This document shows, in pieces, positions 55,341 through 64,000 of a stretch of 64,000 nucleotides of DNA. The DNA is taken from the NCBI GenBank assembly GCA_963826975.1, contig CAWGZJ010000011.1:930001-994000 (forward strand). Reading direction: 5' to 3'. Made by a program: the position numbers and the translations under genes. The notes under the pieces are model-generated. The model saw only the letters and a program-made list of their open reading frames with translations, did not search any database and had not been told where the DNA came from. The stretch comes from Palsa-883 sp963826975 (GTDB lineage: Bacteria > Pseudomonadota > Alphaproteobacteria > Acetobacterales > Acetobacteraceae). Position 1 is the stretch's first letter, and the number at the start of each line of letters is the position of its first letter.

Positions 55341-57134
55341 ATGCAATACGAGGTCAGCTTCGGCCGCCTGGATCGTAAGCCTCGCCCAACGACCCCCGGG
55401 ACCAAGTTCCGTCTCGCCCTGCTCGGCGATTTCTCCGGCCGCGCCAACGCCGGCACCCTGGAAACCGGCGAGGCCCTCGCCAAGCGCCGGCCGATCAAGG
55501 TGGATGTCGACTCGCTCGACACGGTGATCGAACGGATGGGCCTGACACTCAACCTGCCGCTGGATGAGGAAGGCGGGACCATCGAGGTCAAGCTCGCCAG
55601 CATAGACGATTTCCATCCCGATCAACTTGTCGACAACCTCGAGCTGTTCGAACAGCTCACCACGCTGCGGCGCAACCTGGGCAGCAAAGCCGGCTTCGAT
55701 CGCGCCGCAAAGGAGGTGCTGTCCTGGAGCGGCGAAGAGCTGTTGCCCCCGCCGCCCCGCACCGCGCGCGGCACCGCCATCGCCACCGATCGCAAGCTGT
55801 CGGATTTTGCCCGTCTCACCGGCCGCCCAGGCACGGCGGAGGTAGCCGAGGCCTCGACCGAGGACCTGGTGCGCCGCCTGATCGGCCCGTTCATCGTGCC
55901 GGCGCGCGACGCCCGCCAGGACCAGCTCATCGCGCGGGTGGATGAGGCGTTGTCAGCCGCGATGCGCCGCGTCCTGCACCACCCCGACTTCCAGTCAGCC
56001 GAGGCGACCTGGCGCGGGGTGGAATTCCTGGTCCGCCGGATCGAGACCGGCGCCAAGATGGAGATCGTGCTCTACGACGTCTCCGCCGAGGAACTCGCGG
56101 CCGACATCGCCGCGACCGACATGCTGGACAAGACCGGGCTCTTCGGCATGCTGGCCGAGCAGCCTGCGCTGGATGCCCATCAGGGTCCGCTGTCGGCGGT
56201 GATCGGCCTGTACGGGTTCGAGGTAACGCCGCCGCACGCCGACCTGCTGGCTCGGGTGGCGCAGGTCGCGGCGGCCGCGGGTGCGCCGTTCATCGCCGGG
56301 GTTGGGCCCGATCCACTGCTGACCCCATTCCACGATCAGCATCCGCTGATCCAGGACGCCTGGGCCGCGCTGCAGGAACTGCCGGCCGCCGCCTATCTCG
56401 GTCTGGCCGCGCCGCGCTTCATGCTGCGCATGCCATACGGCAAGAAGTCGGACCCGATCGACGCGTTCGCGTTCGAGGAGTTCACCCGTCAGGGCGGCCT
56501 GTCCAGCATGCTCTGGGGCCACCCGGCGTTGGTCCCGGCGCTGCTGCTTGCGGAAACCTGGGGCCAGCAGGGCTCCAAGATGAAGCTCGGCTCGGTGATG
56601 GGCGTGCGCGACATGCCGTACTACGTGTACATCGGACCGGACAACGAACCGATCGCACTGCCTTGCACGGAACGGATGTATTCCGAGCGCCAGGCGGTCC
56701 AGGTGGCCAGTTATAAGGTGATGCCGCTGCTCTCGATCCGCGGCCGGCCGGAGGCACGCCTTGGCGGGTTTGCCTCGCTCGCCGGCAAGCCGTTGGCGGG
56801 CTTTTGGGCGCCGTTCGACGCCAAGGCACCCCCGGCGCCGCCCCCAGCCGCGCCCACACCGGCAGCGCCGGCGTCCGAACCCGAGGCAGCGGCAGACGGA
56901 CCAGCGGCAGACGAGCCAGCGCCGGCCGAGGATGCCGCCATGAGCGATCTTGACAAGATGCTCGCCGGCCTCAACGCGCCCGCCGAGCCCGCAGCAGCCG
57001 AGGAGGCGCCGGCCGAAGACGCCGCCATGAGCGACCTTGACGCCTTGCTCGCGAGCTTGAATGCACCGGCCGAGCCGGTCGCCGAGGATGCCACCGAGCC
57101 CGACCTCGACGCGCTGCTCGCCTCGCTCAAATAG
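55341..57134 (+). CDS. T6SS sheath protein, TssB-TssC fusion with repeated acidic tail
   Basis: Forms the contractile sheath of the type VI secretion system. 597 aa, start with GGGGAGG five bases before. Residues 1-130 are TssB-like (FRLALLGDFSGRANAGTL, then RRPIKVDVDSLDTVIERM and LASIDDFHPDQLVDNLELF). Residues about 170-485 are TssC-like (LSAAMRRVLHHPDFQSAE, TWRGVEFLVRR, APFIAGVGPDPL). TssB and TssC are normally two genes; here they are one chain and no separate tssB is nearby. After a Pro/Ala linker come three copies of a motif SDLDKMLAGLN (535-545), SDLDALLASLN (564-574) and DLDALLASLK (588-597). The normal TssC C-terminus seems to be replaced. The motif recurs in TagH downstream (FDDLDFDALLGD, near residue 235). 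Confidence 0.9.
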   Translation: MQYEVSFGRLDRKPRPTTPGTKFRLALLGDFSGRANAGTLETGEALAKRRPIKVDVDSLDTVIERMGLTLNLPLDEEGGTIEVKLASIDDFHPDQLVDNLELFEQLTTLRRNLGSKAGFDRAAKEVLSWSGEELLPPPPRTARGTAIATDRKLSDFARLTGRPGTAEVAEASTEDLVRRLIGPFIVPARDARQDQLIARVDEALSAAMRRVLHHPDFQSAEATWRGVEFLVRRIETGAKMEIVLYDVSAEELAADIAATDMLDKTGLFGMLAEQPALDAHQGPLSAVIGLYGFEVTPPHADLLARVAQVAAAAGAPFIAGVGPDPLLTPFHDQHPLIQDAWAALQELPAAAYLGLAAPRFMLRMPYGKKSDPIDAFAFEEFTRQGGLSSMLWGHPALVPALLLAETWGQQGSKMKLGSVMGVRDMPYYVYIGPDNEPIALPCTERMYSERQAVQVASYKVMPLLSIRGRPEARLGGFASLAGKPLAGFWAPFDAKAPPAPPPAAPTPAAPASEPEAAADGPAADEPAPAEDAAMSDLDKMLAGLNAPAEPAAAEEAPAEDAAMSDLDALLASLNAPAEPVAEDATEPDLDALLASLK

Positions 57135-57155
57135 TGTCGAGCCGCGCCGTTTGGT

Positions 57156-57705
57156 TCACGCCGGACGCACGATGATATCCACCCGCTGGCTCTCCTGCGT
57201 CATGCCGGGGATTTCGCTGACGGTTCGCAGCACCCGGGAGATATGTCCGCGCTGGATGCCGCTTTCAGCCAGCTTATCCTCAATGAGCTGCGCCCGCAGG
57301 TGCGACAGATCGGCCATCGCCTGCGGCCCGTCCGGATCGAGATACTCGGCCAGGATCACCGGCGCCTCCGGGTGTTCGTTCGACCGAACGACCGCCGCCC
57401 GGATCACCGCCAGCGCGTCAGGGTCCAACATAGCCGACCACTGCGCGAAGAACACCGCGTAGTCGGGTGAGCTGCGGCGGATGCGGTCGGCGATGTTGTG
57501 ATGGATGAGCCACGGCATGCCCCCGCTCAACGGCTCACCGCAGTTCTGCACCCACAGATCGTGTACATCGGATTGGGACTTCGCACCGCACCAGTTCGAT
57601 GCTAACATTCGGCGTCAGTGTGTTGGCGAGCAGGTCGTCGATATATACCTCGCCGCCGACCAACCAGACCCGGCCGTTGTACTCAGCGAGCGTGATGTCT
57701 GCCAT
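57156..57705 (-). pseudogene. Unknown T6SS-linked protein with OmpA-like C-terminal pattern, one frameshift
   Basis: About 182 aa when repaired. It starts MADITLAEYNGRVWLVGG at 57705, with AGGAGG six bases upstream. One frame reads to ELVRCEV and the other from SQSDVHDLWVQNCGEPLSG; removing one C of CCC near 57585 would join them. The C-terminal part (VILAEYLDPDGPQAMADL, then RAQLIEDKLAESGIQRGHI and ESQRVDIIVRP) has the pattern of an OmpA/MotB-like peptidoglycan-binding fold, but the N-terminus has no signal peptide or lipobox. It is on the opposite strand between tssBC and tagH. Role unknown; association is by position. Confidence 0.6.
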
Positions 57706-57759
57706 GCAAGCCTCCTCGAAACGCCACGACCTCCAACGCCACAACCACCGGCGCTCAGC

Positions 57760-57813
57760 CATGCCCCAGCGTTCAATCACGCCCCAAGGCTCAAGCACGC
57801 CCCAAGGCTCAAA
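57760..57813. repeat. 18-bp tandem repeat, three copies, in the divergent tagH region
   Basis: Copies at 57760-57777, 57778-57795 and 57796-57813; the last two differ by one base (CACGCCCCAAGGCTCAA plus G or A) and the first is more diverged. It lies between the divergent starts at 57705 and 57841. It may be a regulator-binding array or slipped-strand repeat. Confidence 0.75.
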
Positions 57814-57840
57814 CATTGCTCTGTGCAGCGGTAGGTCGCC

Positions 57841-59533
57841 ATGCCGCTGACGTTTGTCCTCGACGGTGCAGGCGGCGCCCGTCGCGAAACCCGCACACTG
57901 AGCCAGGGAACCTTATCGATCGGTCGCGCTCCCGGCAATGACTGGGTGCTGGACGACCCGGATCGGCAGCTTTCCAAAACGCATTGCGTCATCGTCGCAT
58001 CGGGCGGTCACTACGTTTTGACCGATCTCAGCACCAACGGCGTGTACGTCAACGGTGCCTCCGAGCGCATCCCGCGTAAGTTGCAGATCGAGCTGACGGA
58101 CGGCGACGATTTCCGGATCGGCGAATACGTGATCCGCGTCAGCGAGACGGATGTCGGCCCGCTCCATGCCGGTGCAGGCGGGGCGCCCGCCGCGCCGTTT
58201 GTGTCCGGACACGCGCAGCTTGCACCCGGCGGCGTGGCGCGCGCCGATCCGTTCGCCACCCCGGGGGATTTGACACCTGACCCGCTGGACGATGTGTTCG
58301 GCGAAGCGTCCGCCGCGCCTTTCGTGCACCCGATCGCGGCACCCCCGCCGCGGGTACTGCGCGCCAATGATCCGTTCGATCTGGCCGACGACAAGGTGTC
58401 GGCGCGTCAAATCGATCCGGACGACGACCTGTTCGGGGGTATCACGCCGTCCGAGCAGTGGCAGGGTCCGTCGCAGGCGGACAACGTGGACGCACAGATG
58501 CAAGCCTTCGCCGCGCCGAAGGCGATAATGCCGACGAATTTCGACGATCTCGATTTCGATGCGCTGCTTGGAGATACGCCGCCGGGCCAGCCCGCGCCGG
58601 CACCGCCCCAGGCGTTGGCACCGCCGCAGATGCCGGAACCACGCGCGACGCCGACGCGCGTGCCGCCGGCCGCGTTTCCCGCCCCGCCGACGCGGGCGCC
58701 CGCAACATTCGATTTCGAGAACGAACCGCCGCCAGCGGCGTTTCCCGCCCAGCCGGGGGCAGCGCCGCGGACACAAGGGCCGTTCGATTTCGAAGATACG
58801 CCGCTGCCGCCCGTGCCGTTCCCCGCCTCGGCTGCCGCGCCCGGCGGGGCAATACCTGCTGGGGCGATGCATGGCGGGGTCATGCCTGCCGGGGCCACGC
58901 CAGCGGCGGCACCGCCGTTCGGGGCAACGCCCGGACCCGGCACGCCGACCGCGGACGGGGCCAGACTGCTCGCTGCATTCCTCGAAGGCGCAGGCGTCGC
59001 CGGGCTGGCGCTCGGCCCGGACCCGGAACGCGCCATGCGCGAGGCCGGCGCCGTATTCCGCGCGCTGGTCGAGGGCATCCGCCAGGTGCTGATCTCGCGC
59101 GCGTCGATCAAGAACGAGCTGCGTGTCGAACAGACCATGCTGCGCGCGCAAGGATAACAATGCCTTGAAATTCTCGGTCACGGCCGAGGATGCAATCGCT
59201 GCACTGTTGCAACCGTCACGGCCGGGCTACAAGCTGCCACTCGACGCAACGACGGAGGCGTTTGACGACGTGCGATCGCACGAGATGGCGGTGATGGCGG
59301 GTGTGCAGACCGCGCTGATGGGTCTGCTGAGGCGGTTTGAACCGGCGGCGCTGGAGAAACGCCTGGAACCCGGCCTGATCAGCAACATCCTGCCCTCGGC
59401 ACGCAAGGCGCGCACCTGGGAGCTGTTTTGTGCCACCTACAACACAATCGCCACCGAGGCGCAGGAGGACTTCCATTCGGTGTTCGGGCGCGAATTCGCC
59501 CGCGCCTACGATGCACAAATGCAGAAGCTCTGA
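57841..59533 (+). pseudogene. tagH: T6SS FHA-domain protein TagH, one frameshift
   Basis: About 563 aa when repaired. N-terminal forkhead-associated domain (about 1-100; SIGRAPGNDWVLDDP, SKTHC, STNGVYVNG) that reads phospho-threonine; a long Pro/Ala-rich linker with DDLDFDALLGD and repeats such as FDFENEPPPAAFP and FDFEDTPLPPVPFP; then the TagH C-terminal domain. The frame stops at 59157 after MLRAQG; deleting one base in GCGCGCAAGG near 59150 gives LRAKDNNALKFSV and the frame runs through LLQPSRPGYKLPL to MQKL at 59533. TagH-type proteins act in post-translational control of T6SS assembly through Ser/Thr kinase and phosphatase partners, not seen here. Confidence 0.82.
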
Positions 59534-59662
59534 CGGCGGTTCAGGCAGACAGAGTTCATGTAGACGGGGCAGCCTCGCCGCCGTGGACGCGGTGAGCATT
59601 ATCTAGCGGGCGCCGGGCAGCAGTTAGGTGTGAGCGGTAACAACATGTGGGAGGATCGATTG

Positions 59663-60151
59663 ATGGGTCGCTGGCGTGTCGGCGTGCTGGTTCTGGGGCT
59701 GCTCGGCGGTCTCGTGGGGTGCTCGTCCCCGCCCCCGCCCCCCACCGTGGTCGCGCTGACCGTGGTGGCCGACAAGGATGTCAATCCGACCCCAACCGGC
59801 CAGGGCGCGCCGCTGGTGGTGCGGGTCTATCAGCTCAGCTCGGACGCCGCCTTCAGCACCGCCGAGTTTTTCCAGTTGTTCAGCCAGGATCAGGCAACGC
59901 TGAAAACCGACATGGTCAAGAAGGACGAGTACATCCTGGCGCCGGGACAGACCAAGTCCGCGACGCTGAACCCGACGGACCCGGTGACCACGATCGGCAT
60001 CTTCGCCGCCTATCAGAGTTTCCAGACGGTCACCTGGCGCGCCATGGTGGACGTCGCGCCGCATAAGACCACCACCATCAATGTCGAAGCCAGCGCCAAG
60101 GGGATCATCGTCAAGACCGACCCGGCAGCGGCGCTGAAGCCCGGGTCCTGA
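59663..60151 (+). CDS. tssJ: T6SS outer-membrane lipoprotein TssJ
   Basis: 162 aa from ATG 59663, with GGAGG eight bases upstream. Signal LVLGLLGGLVGC with Cys20 as lipidated residue, then a Pro-rich stretch and a transthyretin-like domain (VVALTVVADKDVNPTP, APLVVRVYQLSSDAAF, AAYQSF). It anchors TssM to the outer membrane. Starts 129 bp after the repaired tagH. Confidence 0.92.
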   Translation: MGRWRVGVLVLGLLGGLVGCSSPPPPPTVVALTVVADKDVNPTPTGQGAPLVVRVYQLSSDAAFSTAEFFQLFSQDQATLKTDMVKKDEYILAPGQTKSATLNPTDPVTTIGIFAAYQSFQTVTWRAMVDVAPHKTTTINVEASAKGIIVKTDPAAALKPGS

Positions 60152-60155
60152 GCAC

Positions 60156-61493
60156 ATGAGTTGGGAGAACAAGGTCGTCTGGACCGAGGGCCTGTTCCTC
60201 CAGCCCCAGCATCTGCAGCAGCACGACCGTTACGTCGAGCGGCTGGTGCGGGTCAGCACGGCCTCGTTGCGCCCGTTCAGTTGGGGCCTTGCCCAGCTCG
60301 ATCTCGACGCGGACTTGCTCACGCTCGGCAAATTCGCGATGCGCAGCGCGGCCGGCATCCTGCCCGACGGCACGCCGTTTAGCGTACCGGACGACGTCGA
60401 CCACCCGCGGCCGCTCGATATCGCCGAGACGGCGCGCAACAATATCGTCTACCTGCTGCTGCCGACCCGCCAGCCTGCCGGGACCGAGACCGCACCGGCC
60501 GACCAGCAGGAGACCGTCGCCCGTTTTGCGCTCTCCGAGCACGAGGCGGTGGACAGCAACGCCGGCTACCAGGGATCGGCCACCGTACCGATCGGCAAGT
60601 TGCGGTTGCGCTACGCGATCGAGGCCGAGGGCCGCGAGGGACACGCCGCGATCGGCCTCGCCCGTATCGCCGAGGTGCGCCCCGACAAAAGCATCGTGCT
60701 CGACGACGCCTATATCCCGCCGCTGTTGCTGAGCAGCGCCTCGGCCACCCTCGCTGGTTTCGTCACCCAGTTGCAGGGCCTGCTGCACCATCGCGCCGAG
60801 GCGCTGGCAGGACGGGTCTCCGAGAGCGCCACTCGTGGGGCAGCGGAAATCGCCGATTACCTGATGTTGCAACTTTGCAACCGCTATGAGCCGCTGCTGA
60901 CGCATTTCACCGGCACGCTCGGCCAGTTGCATCCGGAGACGTTCTACCAGGTCGCCGTCTCCCTCGCCGGGGAGTTGGCGACATTCACCGAGACGCGCAA
61001 ACGCCCGGCGGCGTTCCCAACCTATCGTCATGACGACCTGCAGGCGACGTTTCGCCCGGTGATGGCCGCGCTGCGCCAGTCACTATCCGCCGTGCTGGAG
61101 CAGAACGCCGTGCCGATCCCGTTGCAGGAGCGCAAGTTCGGCATCCGCGTCGGTCCGATCTCGGATCGTACGCTGGTTGCCAATGCGACCTGGGTACTGG
61201 CGGTCAAGGCACAGATGCCGGCCGAGGCGTTGCGGCGCGGCTTTCCCAACCTGGTGAAGATCGGCCCGGTCGAGCAGATCCGCGAGCTCATCAACGTGGC
61301 GCTGCCAGGTGTCGCAGTGCGCGCCTTGCCCGTGGCACCGCGCCAACTCCCGTATTACGCCGGGACCACCTATTTCGAGCTGGACCGCAGCAGTCCTTAC
61401 TGGGCAGCGCTCGCGCGATCCGGCGGGATAGCGATCCACGTCACAGGCGACGTGCCCGGATTGGAAATAGAATGCTGGGCGATCAGGGGTTGA
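60156..61493 (+). CDS. tssK: T6SS baseplate protein TssK
   Basis: 445 aa, start MSWENKVVWTEGLFLQPQHL, which is typical of TssK. It links the baseplate to the TssJLM membrane complex. Its start is only 4 bp after the tssJ stop, so translation is coupled. The C-terminal part contains the binding domain to TssL/TssM cytoplasmic regions (by family). Usual length 440-450. Confidence 0.95.
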   Translation: MSWENKVVWTEGLFLQPQHLQQHDRYVERLVRVSTASLRPFSWGLAQLDLDADLLTLGKFAMRSAAGILPDGTPFSVPDDVDHPRPLDIAETARNNIVYLLLPTRQPAGTETAPADQQETVARFALSEHEAVDSNAGYQGSATVPIGKLRLRYAIEAEGREGHAAIGLARIAEVRPDKSIVLDDAYIPPLLLSSASATLAGFVTQLQGLLHHRAEALAGRVSESATRGAAEIADYLMLQLCNRYEPLLTHFTGTLGQLHPETFYQVAVSLAGELATFTETRKRPAAFPTYRHDDLQATFRPVMAALRQSLSAVLEQNAVPIPLQERKFGIRVGPISDRTLVANATWVLAVKAQMPAEALRRGFPNLVKIGPVEQIRELINVALPGVAVRALPVAPRQLPYYAGTTYFELDRSSPYWAALARSGGIAIHVTGDVPGLEIECWAIRG

Positions 61494-61500
61494 CCGGGCC

Positions 61501-62850
61501 ATGAGTGACGATCCCTTTGCCGAGCCGAACGATTCCGAAGCCACGATGATCCGCCCGCGTCCGGGTGGGCGGGGCGCCGGCGCGGCAACACCGGCACCGC
61601 CCACCGCGGGGCGTGCGGCGATCGCGGTGCCGATGGTCGGCGCCAACCGGCTGGTCGCCGCGGCCGCGCCCGTGCTGGGCGCGGTCATTCGGTTGACCAC
61701 GGAACGCGGCCGCAACCCCGACCCGGAGCGACTGAAACGCGGCATGGTCGAGGCGGTACGCGAGTTCGAGAGGCAGGCGCTGACGACCGGGCTCGATACC
61801 CAATCGCTACGTGCCGCGCGGTACGCGCTATGCGCCACCGTCGACGACATGGTGCTCAGCACCCCCTGGGGCGCCGCCAGTTCATGGACCGCGCAGAGCC
61901 TGACCAGCATCTTCCACAACGAGGTATCTGGCGGCGAGCGCTTCTTCGACATTTTCGAGCAGATGCAGCGCGATCTCGGCCGGCACGCCGAGGTGGTGGA
62001 GTTGATGTACATCTGCACTTCGCTCGGCTTCGAAGGGCGCTATCGCGTGATGCCGCGTGGCACCGCGGCGCTGACCGAGCTGCGCGACGGTGTGTATCGC
62101 ACCATCCGCCAGCGCCGCGGCGAGTTCGAGCGCGACCTGTCGCCGCACTGGCGCGGTCTCTCGACCGGCTACAAGCCGCTCGGCCAGCGCATCCCGATCT
62201 GGATCCTTGCGGCCAGCACTGTCGGCCTCGCCTGCGTGATCTACGTGATATTCAATTTCCTGCTCGCCGCGTCGTCCGATCTCGCCTACGCCGAACTGAG
62301 CGGACTGCCGCCGCATGGCGCGATCAGCGTGCCTCACCCGGCGCTCGCCGCGCCACCGCCGCCACCGCCACCACCGCCAGTGGTGGTCGCCGCCGGCACG
62401 ACGACGACGACGATGAAGTTGCGCCAATTCCTCGCGCCCGAGATCAAGCAGGGCCTGGTCGTGGTGCTGGAGGACGCGCAGTCGATCACCGTCCGGCTGA
62501 CCAACCGCAACATGTTCGACTCCGGATCAGCCACGCTGAACTCCAGCTATCTGCCGCTGATCGCGCGCATCGGCGAGGCGCTGAACGATGAGAAGGGCGG
62601 TGTTCTGGTCAACGGCTACACCGACAACCAGCCGATCCACACCGTGCAGTTTCCGTCCAACTGGCAGCTTTCGCAGGCGCGCGCGGATGCAGTAGCGAAG
62701 GTACTCGCCGCGCACACGGCAGACCCGAAGCGGGTGAAGGCCGTCGGCAAGGGCGATGCCGATCCGATCGCGCCGAACACCACCCCCGAAGGGCGGCAGA
62801 GCAACCGTCGCACCGAGGTCGTCGTGGTGAAGACCACGGTCGCGCCATGA
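61501..62850 (+). CDS. tssL: T6SS membrane protein TssL with C-terminal OmpA domain
   Basis: 449 aa. A cytoplasmic DotU/IcmH domain (about 40-225; RYALCATVDDMVLSTPWG and FFDIFEQMQRD) is followed by one membrane segment (about 233-256; PIWILAASTVGLACVIY), a Pro-rich periplasmic linker and an OmpA-like peptidoglycan-binding domain (about 330-445; VNGYTDNQPI, SQARADAVAKVLAAH, GRQSNRRTEVVV). This is the extended TssL type that anchors the machine to the cell wall. 7 bp after tssK; its stop overlaps tssM (ATGA). Confidence 0.95.
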   Translation: MSDDPFAEPNDSEATMIRPRPGGRGAGAATPAPPTAGRAAIAVPMVGANRLVAAAAPVLGAVIRLTTERGRNPDPERLKRGMVEAVREFERQALTTGLDTQSLRAARYALCATVDDMVLSTPWGAASSWTAQSLTSIFHNEVSGGERFFDIFEQMQRDLGRHAEVVELMYICTSLGFEGRYRVMPRGTAALTELRDGVYRTIRQRRGEFERDLSPHWRGLSTGYKPLGQRIPIWILAASTVGLACVIYVIFNFLLAASSDLAYAELSGLPPHGAISVPHPALAAPPPPPPPPPVVVAAGTTTTTMKLRQFLAPEIKQGLVVVLEDAQSITVRLTNRNMFDSGSATLNSSYLPLIARIGEALNDEKGGVLVNGYTDNQPIHTVQFPSNWQLSQARADAVAKVLAAHTADPKRVKAVGKGDADPIAPNTTPEGRQSNRRTEVVVVKTTVAP

Positions 62851-64000
62851 GGGGCTTGAGCAGCAGGATCTTCCGCAACCGCTGGGTCCGCACCCTCCTC
62901 GGCGCGCTCCTGCTGTCGGTCATTGTCTGGTTCTTCGGGCCACTGCTGGGCTTCGGCTCATTGCACCCGCTGGACAGCGAACTTGCGCGGATTATTGCCA
63001 TCGCGGTGATCTTCATCGGCTGGCTGATCGAGAACCTGGTCCACCAGCTGCGCGCGGCTAAGAAGGACAAGGATCTGGTCGACGGTGTCGCGGCGCAGGC
63101 GAAGGACCCCAACGAGACCGCATCGGCCGAGGAAGTCGCGCTGCTGGCCGATCGCCTGAAGGAGGCGCTGGCCGCACTCAAGAAATCCAAACTGGGCCGC
63201 GGCAGGGGCGGCTATCTGTACCAGCTACCCTGGTACATGTTCATCGGGCCGCCCGGGGCCGGCAAGACCACCGCGCTGATCAATTGCGGACTGAATTTCC
63301 CGCTGGCCGACAAGGACGGGCCACACGGTATCGGCGGCGTCGGCGGCACCCGCAACTGCGACTGGTGGTTCACCGACCAGGCGGTGCTGATCGATTCCGC
63401 GGGACGCTACACGACGCAGGACAGCAACAGCACGGTCGACAGTTCGGCCTGGCTCGGCTTCCTGCGTATGCTCAAGCAGCATCGGCGTCGCCAGCCGCTG
63501 AACGGCGTGCTGGTGGCGATCAGCCTGTCCGATCTCGCCAGCCTGAGCGATGCCGAACGCCTGGCGCACGCCACCGCGATCCGCCGGCGCATCCGCGAGT
63601 TGCACGACGAACTAGGCGTGCGGGTCCCGGTCTATGTGCTGTTCACCAAGGCGGACCTGATCGCCGGCTTCGTCGAATTCTTTGACACTCTGGGCAAGGA
63701 GGAGCGCGAGCAGGTCTGGGGCTTCACCCTGCCGCTCGACGACGGCAAGTCCGAAGGTGGGTCGGTCGCCGGCTTCGGCGCCGAGTTCGACCTGCTGCTG
63801 GACCGCCTCAATGACCGGATGCTGGAACGGGTGCAACAGGAGACCGACCTGCGGCGCCGCCGGCTGATCTGGGGTTTCCCGCAGCAGATCGCGTCGCTGC
63901 GCGGCACCGCGGCCGAATTCCTCACCGAGATCTTCCGCCCCAGCCGGCTCGAGGCACGCCCATTGCTGCGCGGTATCTATCTCACGTCAGGCACGCAGAA
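62847..64000 (+). CDS. tssM: T6SS membrane protein TssM (IcmF family), partial
   Basis: First 384 codons; the gene runs off the window. Starts MRGLSSRIFRNRWVRTL inside the tssL stop. Two N-terminal membrane segments (about 16-35 and 46-64), then the cytoplasmic NTPase domain with Walker A GPPGAGKTT at 134-142 and VLIDSAGRY as the Walker B-like part, matching IcmF/TssM. TssM with TssL and TssJ spans the envelope. It has no stop in the window, so it is easily missed in lists of complete frames. Confidence 0.94.
   Translation, partial: MRGLSSRIFRNRWVRTLLGALLLSVIVWFFGPLLGFGSLHPLDSELARIIAIAVIFIGWLIENLVHQLRAAKKDKDLVDGVAAQAKDPNETASAEEVALLADRLKEALAALKKSKLGRGRGGYLYQLPWYMFIGPPGAGKTTALINCGLNFPLADKDGPHGIGGVGGTRNCDWWFTDQAVLIDSAGRYTTQDSNSTVDSSAWLGFLRMLKQHRRRQPLNGVLVAISLSDLASLSDAERLAHATAIRRRIRELHDELGVRVPVYVLFTKADLIAGFVEFFDTLGKEEREQVWGFTLPLDDGKSEGGSVAGFGAEFDLLLDRLNDRMLERVQQETDLRRRRLIWGFPQQIASLRGTAAEFLTEIFRPSRLEARPLLRGIYLTSGTQ

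Noticed and set aside
59160..59533. A separate small T6SS gene after tagH
   Set aside because: Its sequence is the normal C-terminal domain of TagH, so it is the second part of a frameshifted gene.

Overview
The window is high-GC DNA with dense, short-spaced genes, most likely from an alphaproteobacterium of the Rhodospirillales/Acetobacteraceae type. This is inferred from the gene orders plsY-dprA-topA and rluD-rpoH, a DUF6476-like gene beside rluD, a stand-alone Hint_2 protein, many twin-arginine-like leaders on ABC binding proteins, and several families of GC-rich dyad repeats. No rRNA, tRNA, CRISPR array or intact insertion sequence was seen.

Layout. (1) 0.2-15.6 kb is a carbohydrate and sugar-acid locus. 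On the plus strand are two sugar ABC permeases and a frameshifted GH127 (DUF1680) enzyme. On the minus strand, a run from a GMC oxidoreductase through a 2-hydroxyacid dehydrogenase, an enolase-superfamily dehydratase, a binding protein, two permeases, an Hsp70-like ATPase, a MalK/UgpC-type ATPase and a second dehydratase ends in a small unknown. (2) 15.6-24.5 kb is a dipeptide-type ABC system with two convergent binding proteins, dppB and dppF intact but dppC and dppD frameshifted. It is followed by a proline-racemase-superfamily enzyme with a Ser/Cys active-site pair and a frameshifted HD-domain protein of the PhnZ/MIOX type. (3) 24.8-26.1 kb is a Hint-domain protein with about 900 bp of largely empty DNA upstream. 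(4) 27.0-31.9 kb is housekeeping: plsY, dprA, topA and a small coiled-coil protein. (5) 32-40.3 kb holds a DHA2 exporter, an amine-type FAD oxidoreductase and a full branched-chain amino-acid-type ABC system. (6) 40.5-44.3 kb holds a glycosyltransferase-like protein coupled to UDP-galactopyranose mutase, and an orphan Rieske oxygenase. (7) 44.7-49.2 kb holds rpoH, rluD, a DUF6476-like gene, mscL and a lipoprotein with two retropepsin-like half sites. (8) 49.4-54.8 kb holds a second dehydratase/dehydrogenase pair, then a DJ-1/PfpI protein divergent from a GlxA-type AraC regulator, and an AhpD-like protein. (9) 55.3 kb to the window end is a type VI secretion locus: a TssB-TssC fusion, an opposite-strand unknown, a frameshifted tagH, tssJ, tssK, tssL with an OmpA domain, and the start of tssM.

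Two window-wide patterns stand out. First, six genes are broken, and nearly every break is repaired by removing one base, often from a short homopolymer. That points to insertion-biased sequence error as strongly as to gene decay. Second, three families of dyad repeats (A, B, C) sit in operon spacers and between convergent genes; one copy of A ends in a purine-rich arm that looks like the ribosome-binding site of the next gene.

The most interesting candidates are the TssB-TssC fusion, whose acidic C-terminal tail carries three copies of a DLD-x-x-LA-type motif also seen in TagH, and the Hsp70-like gene inside a sugar ABC operon, framed by a 30-nt direct repeat that copies the permease end and ATPase start.
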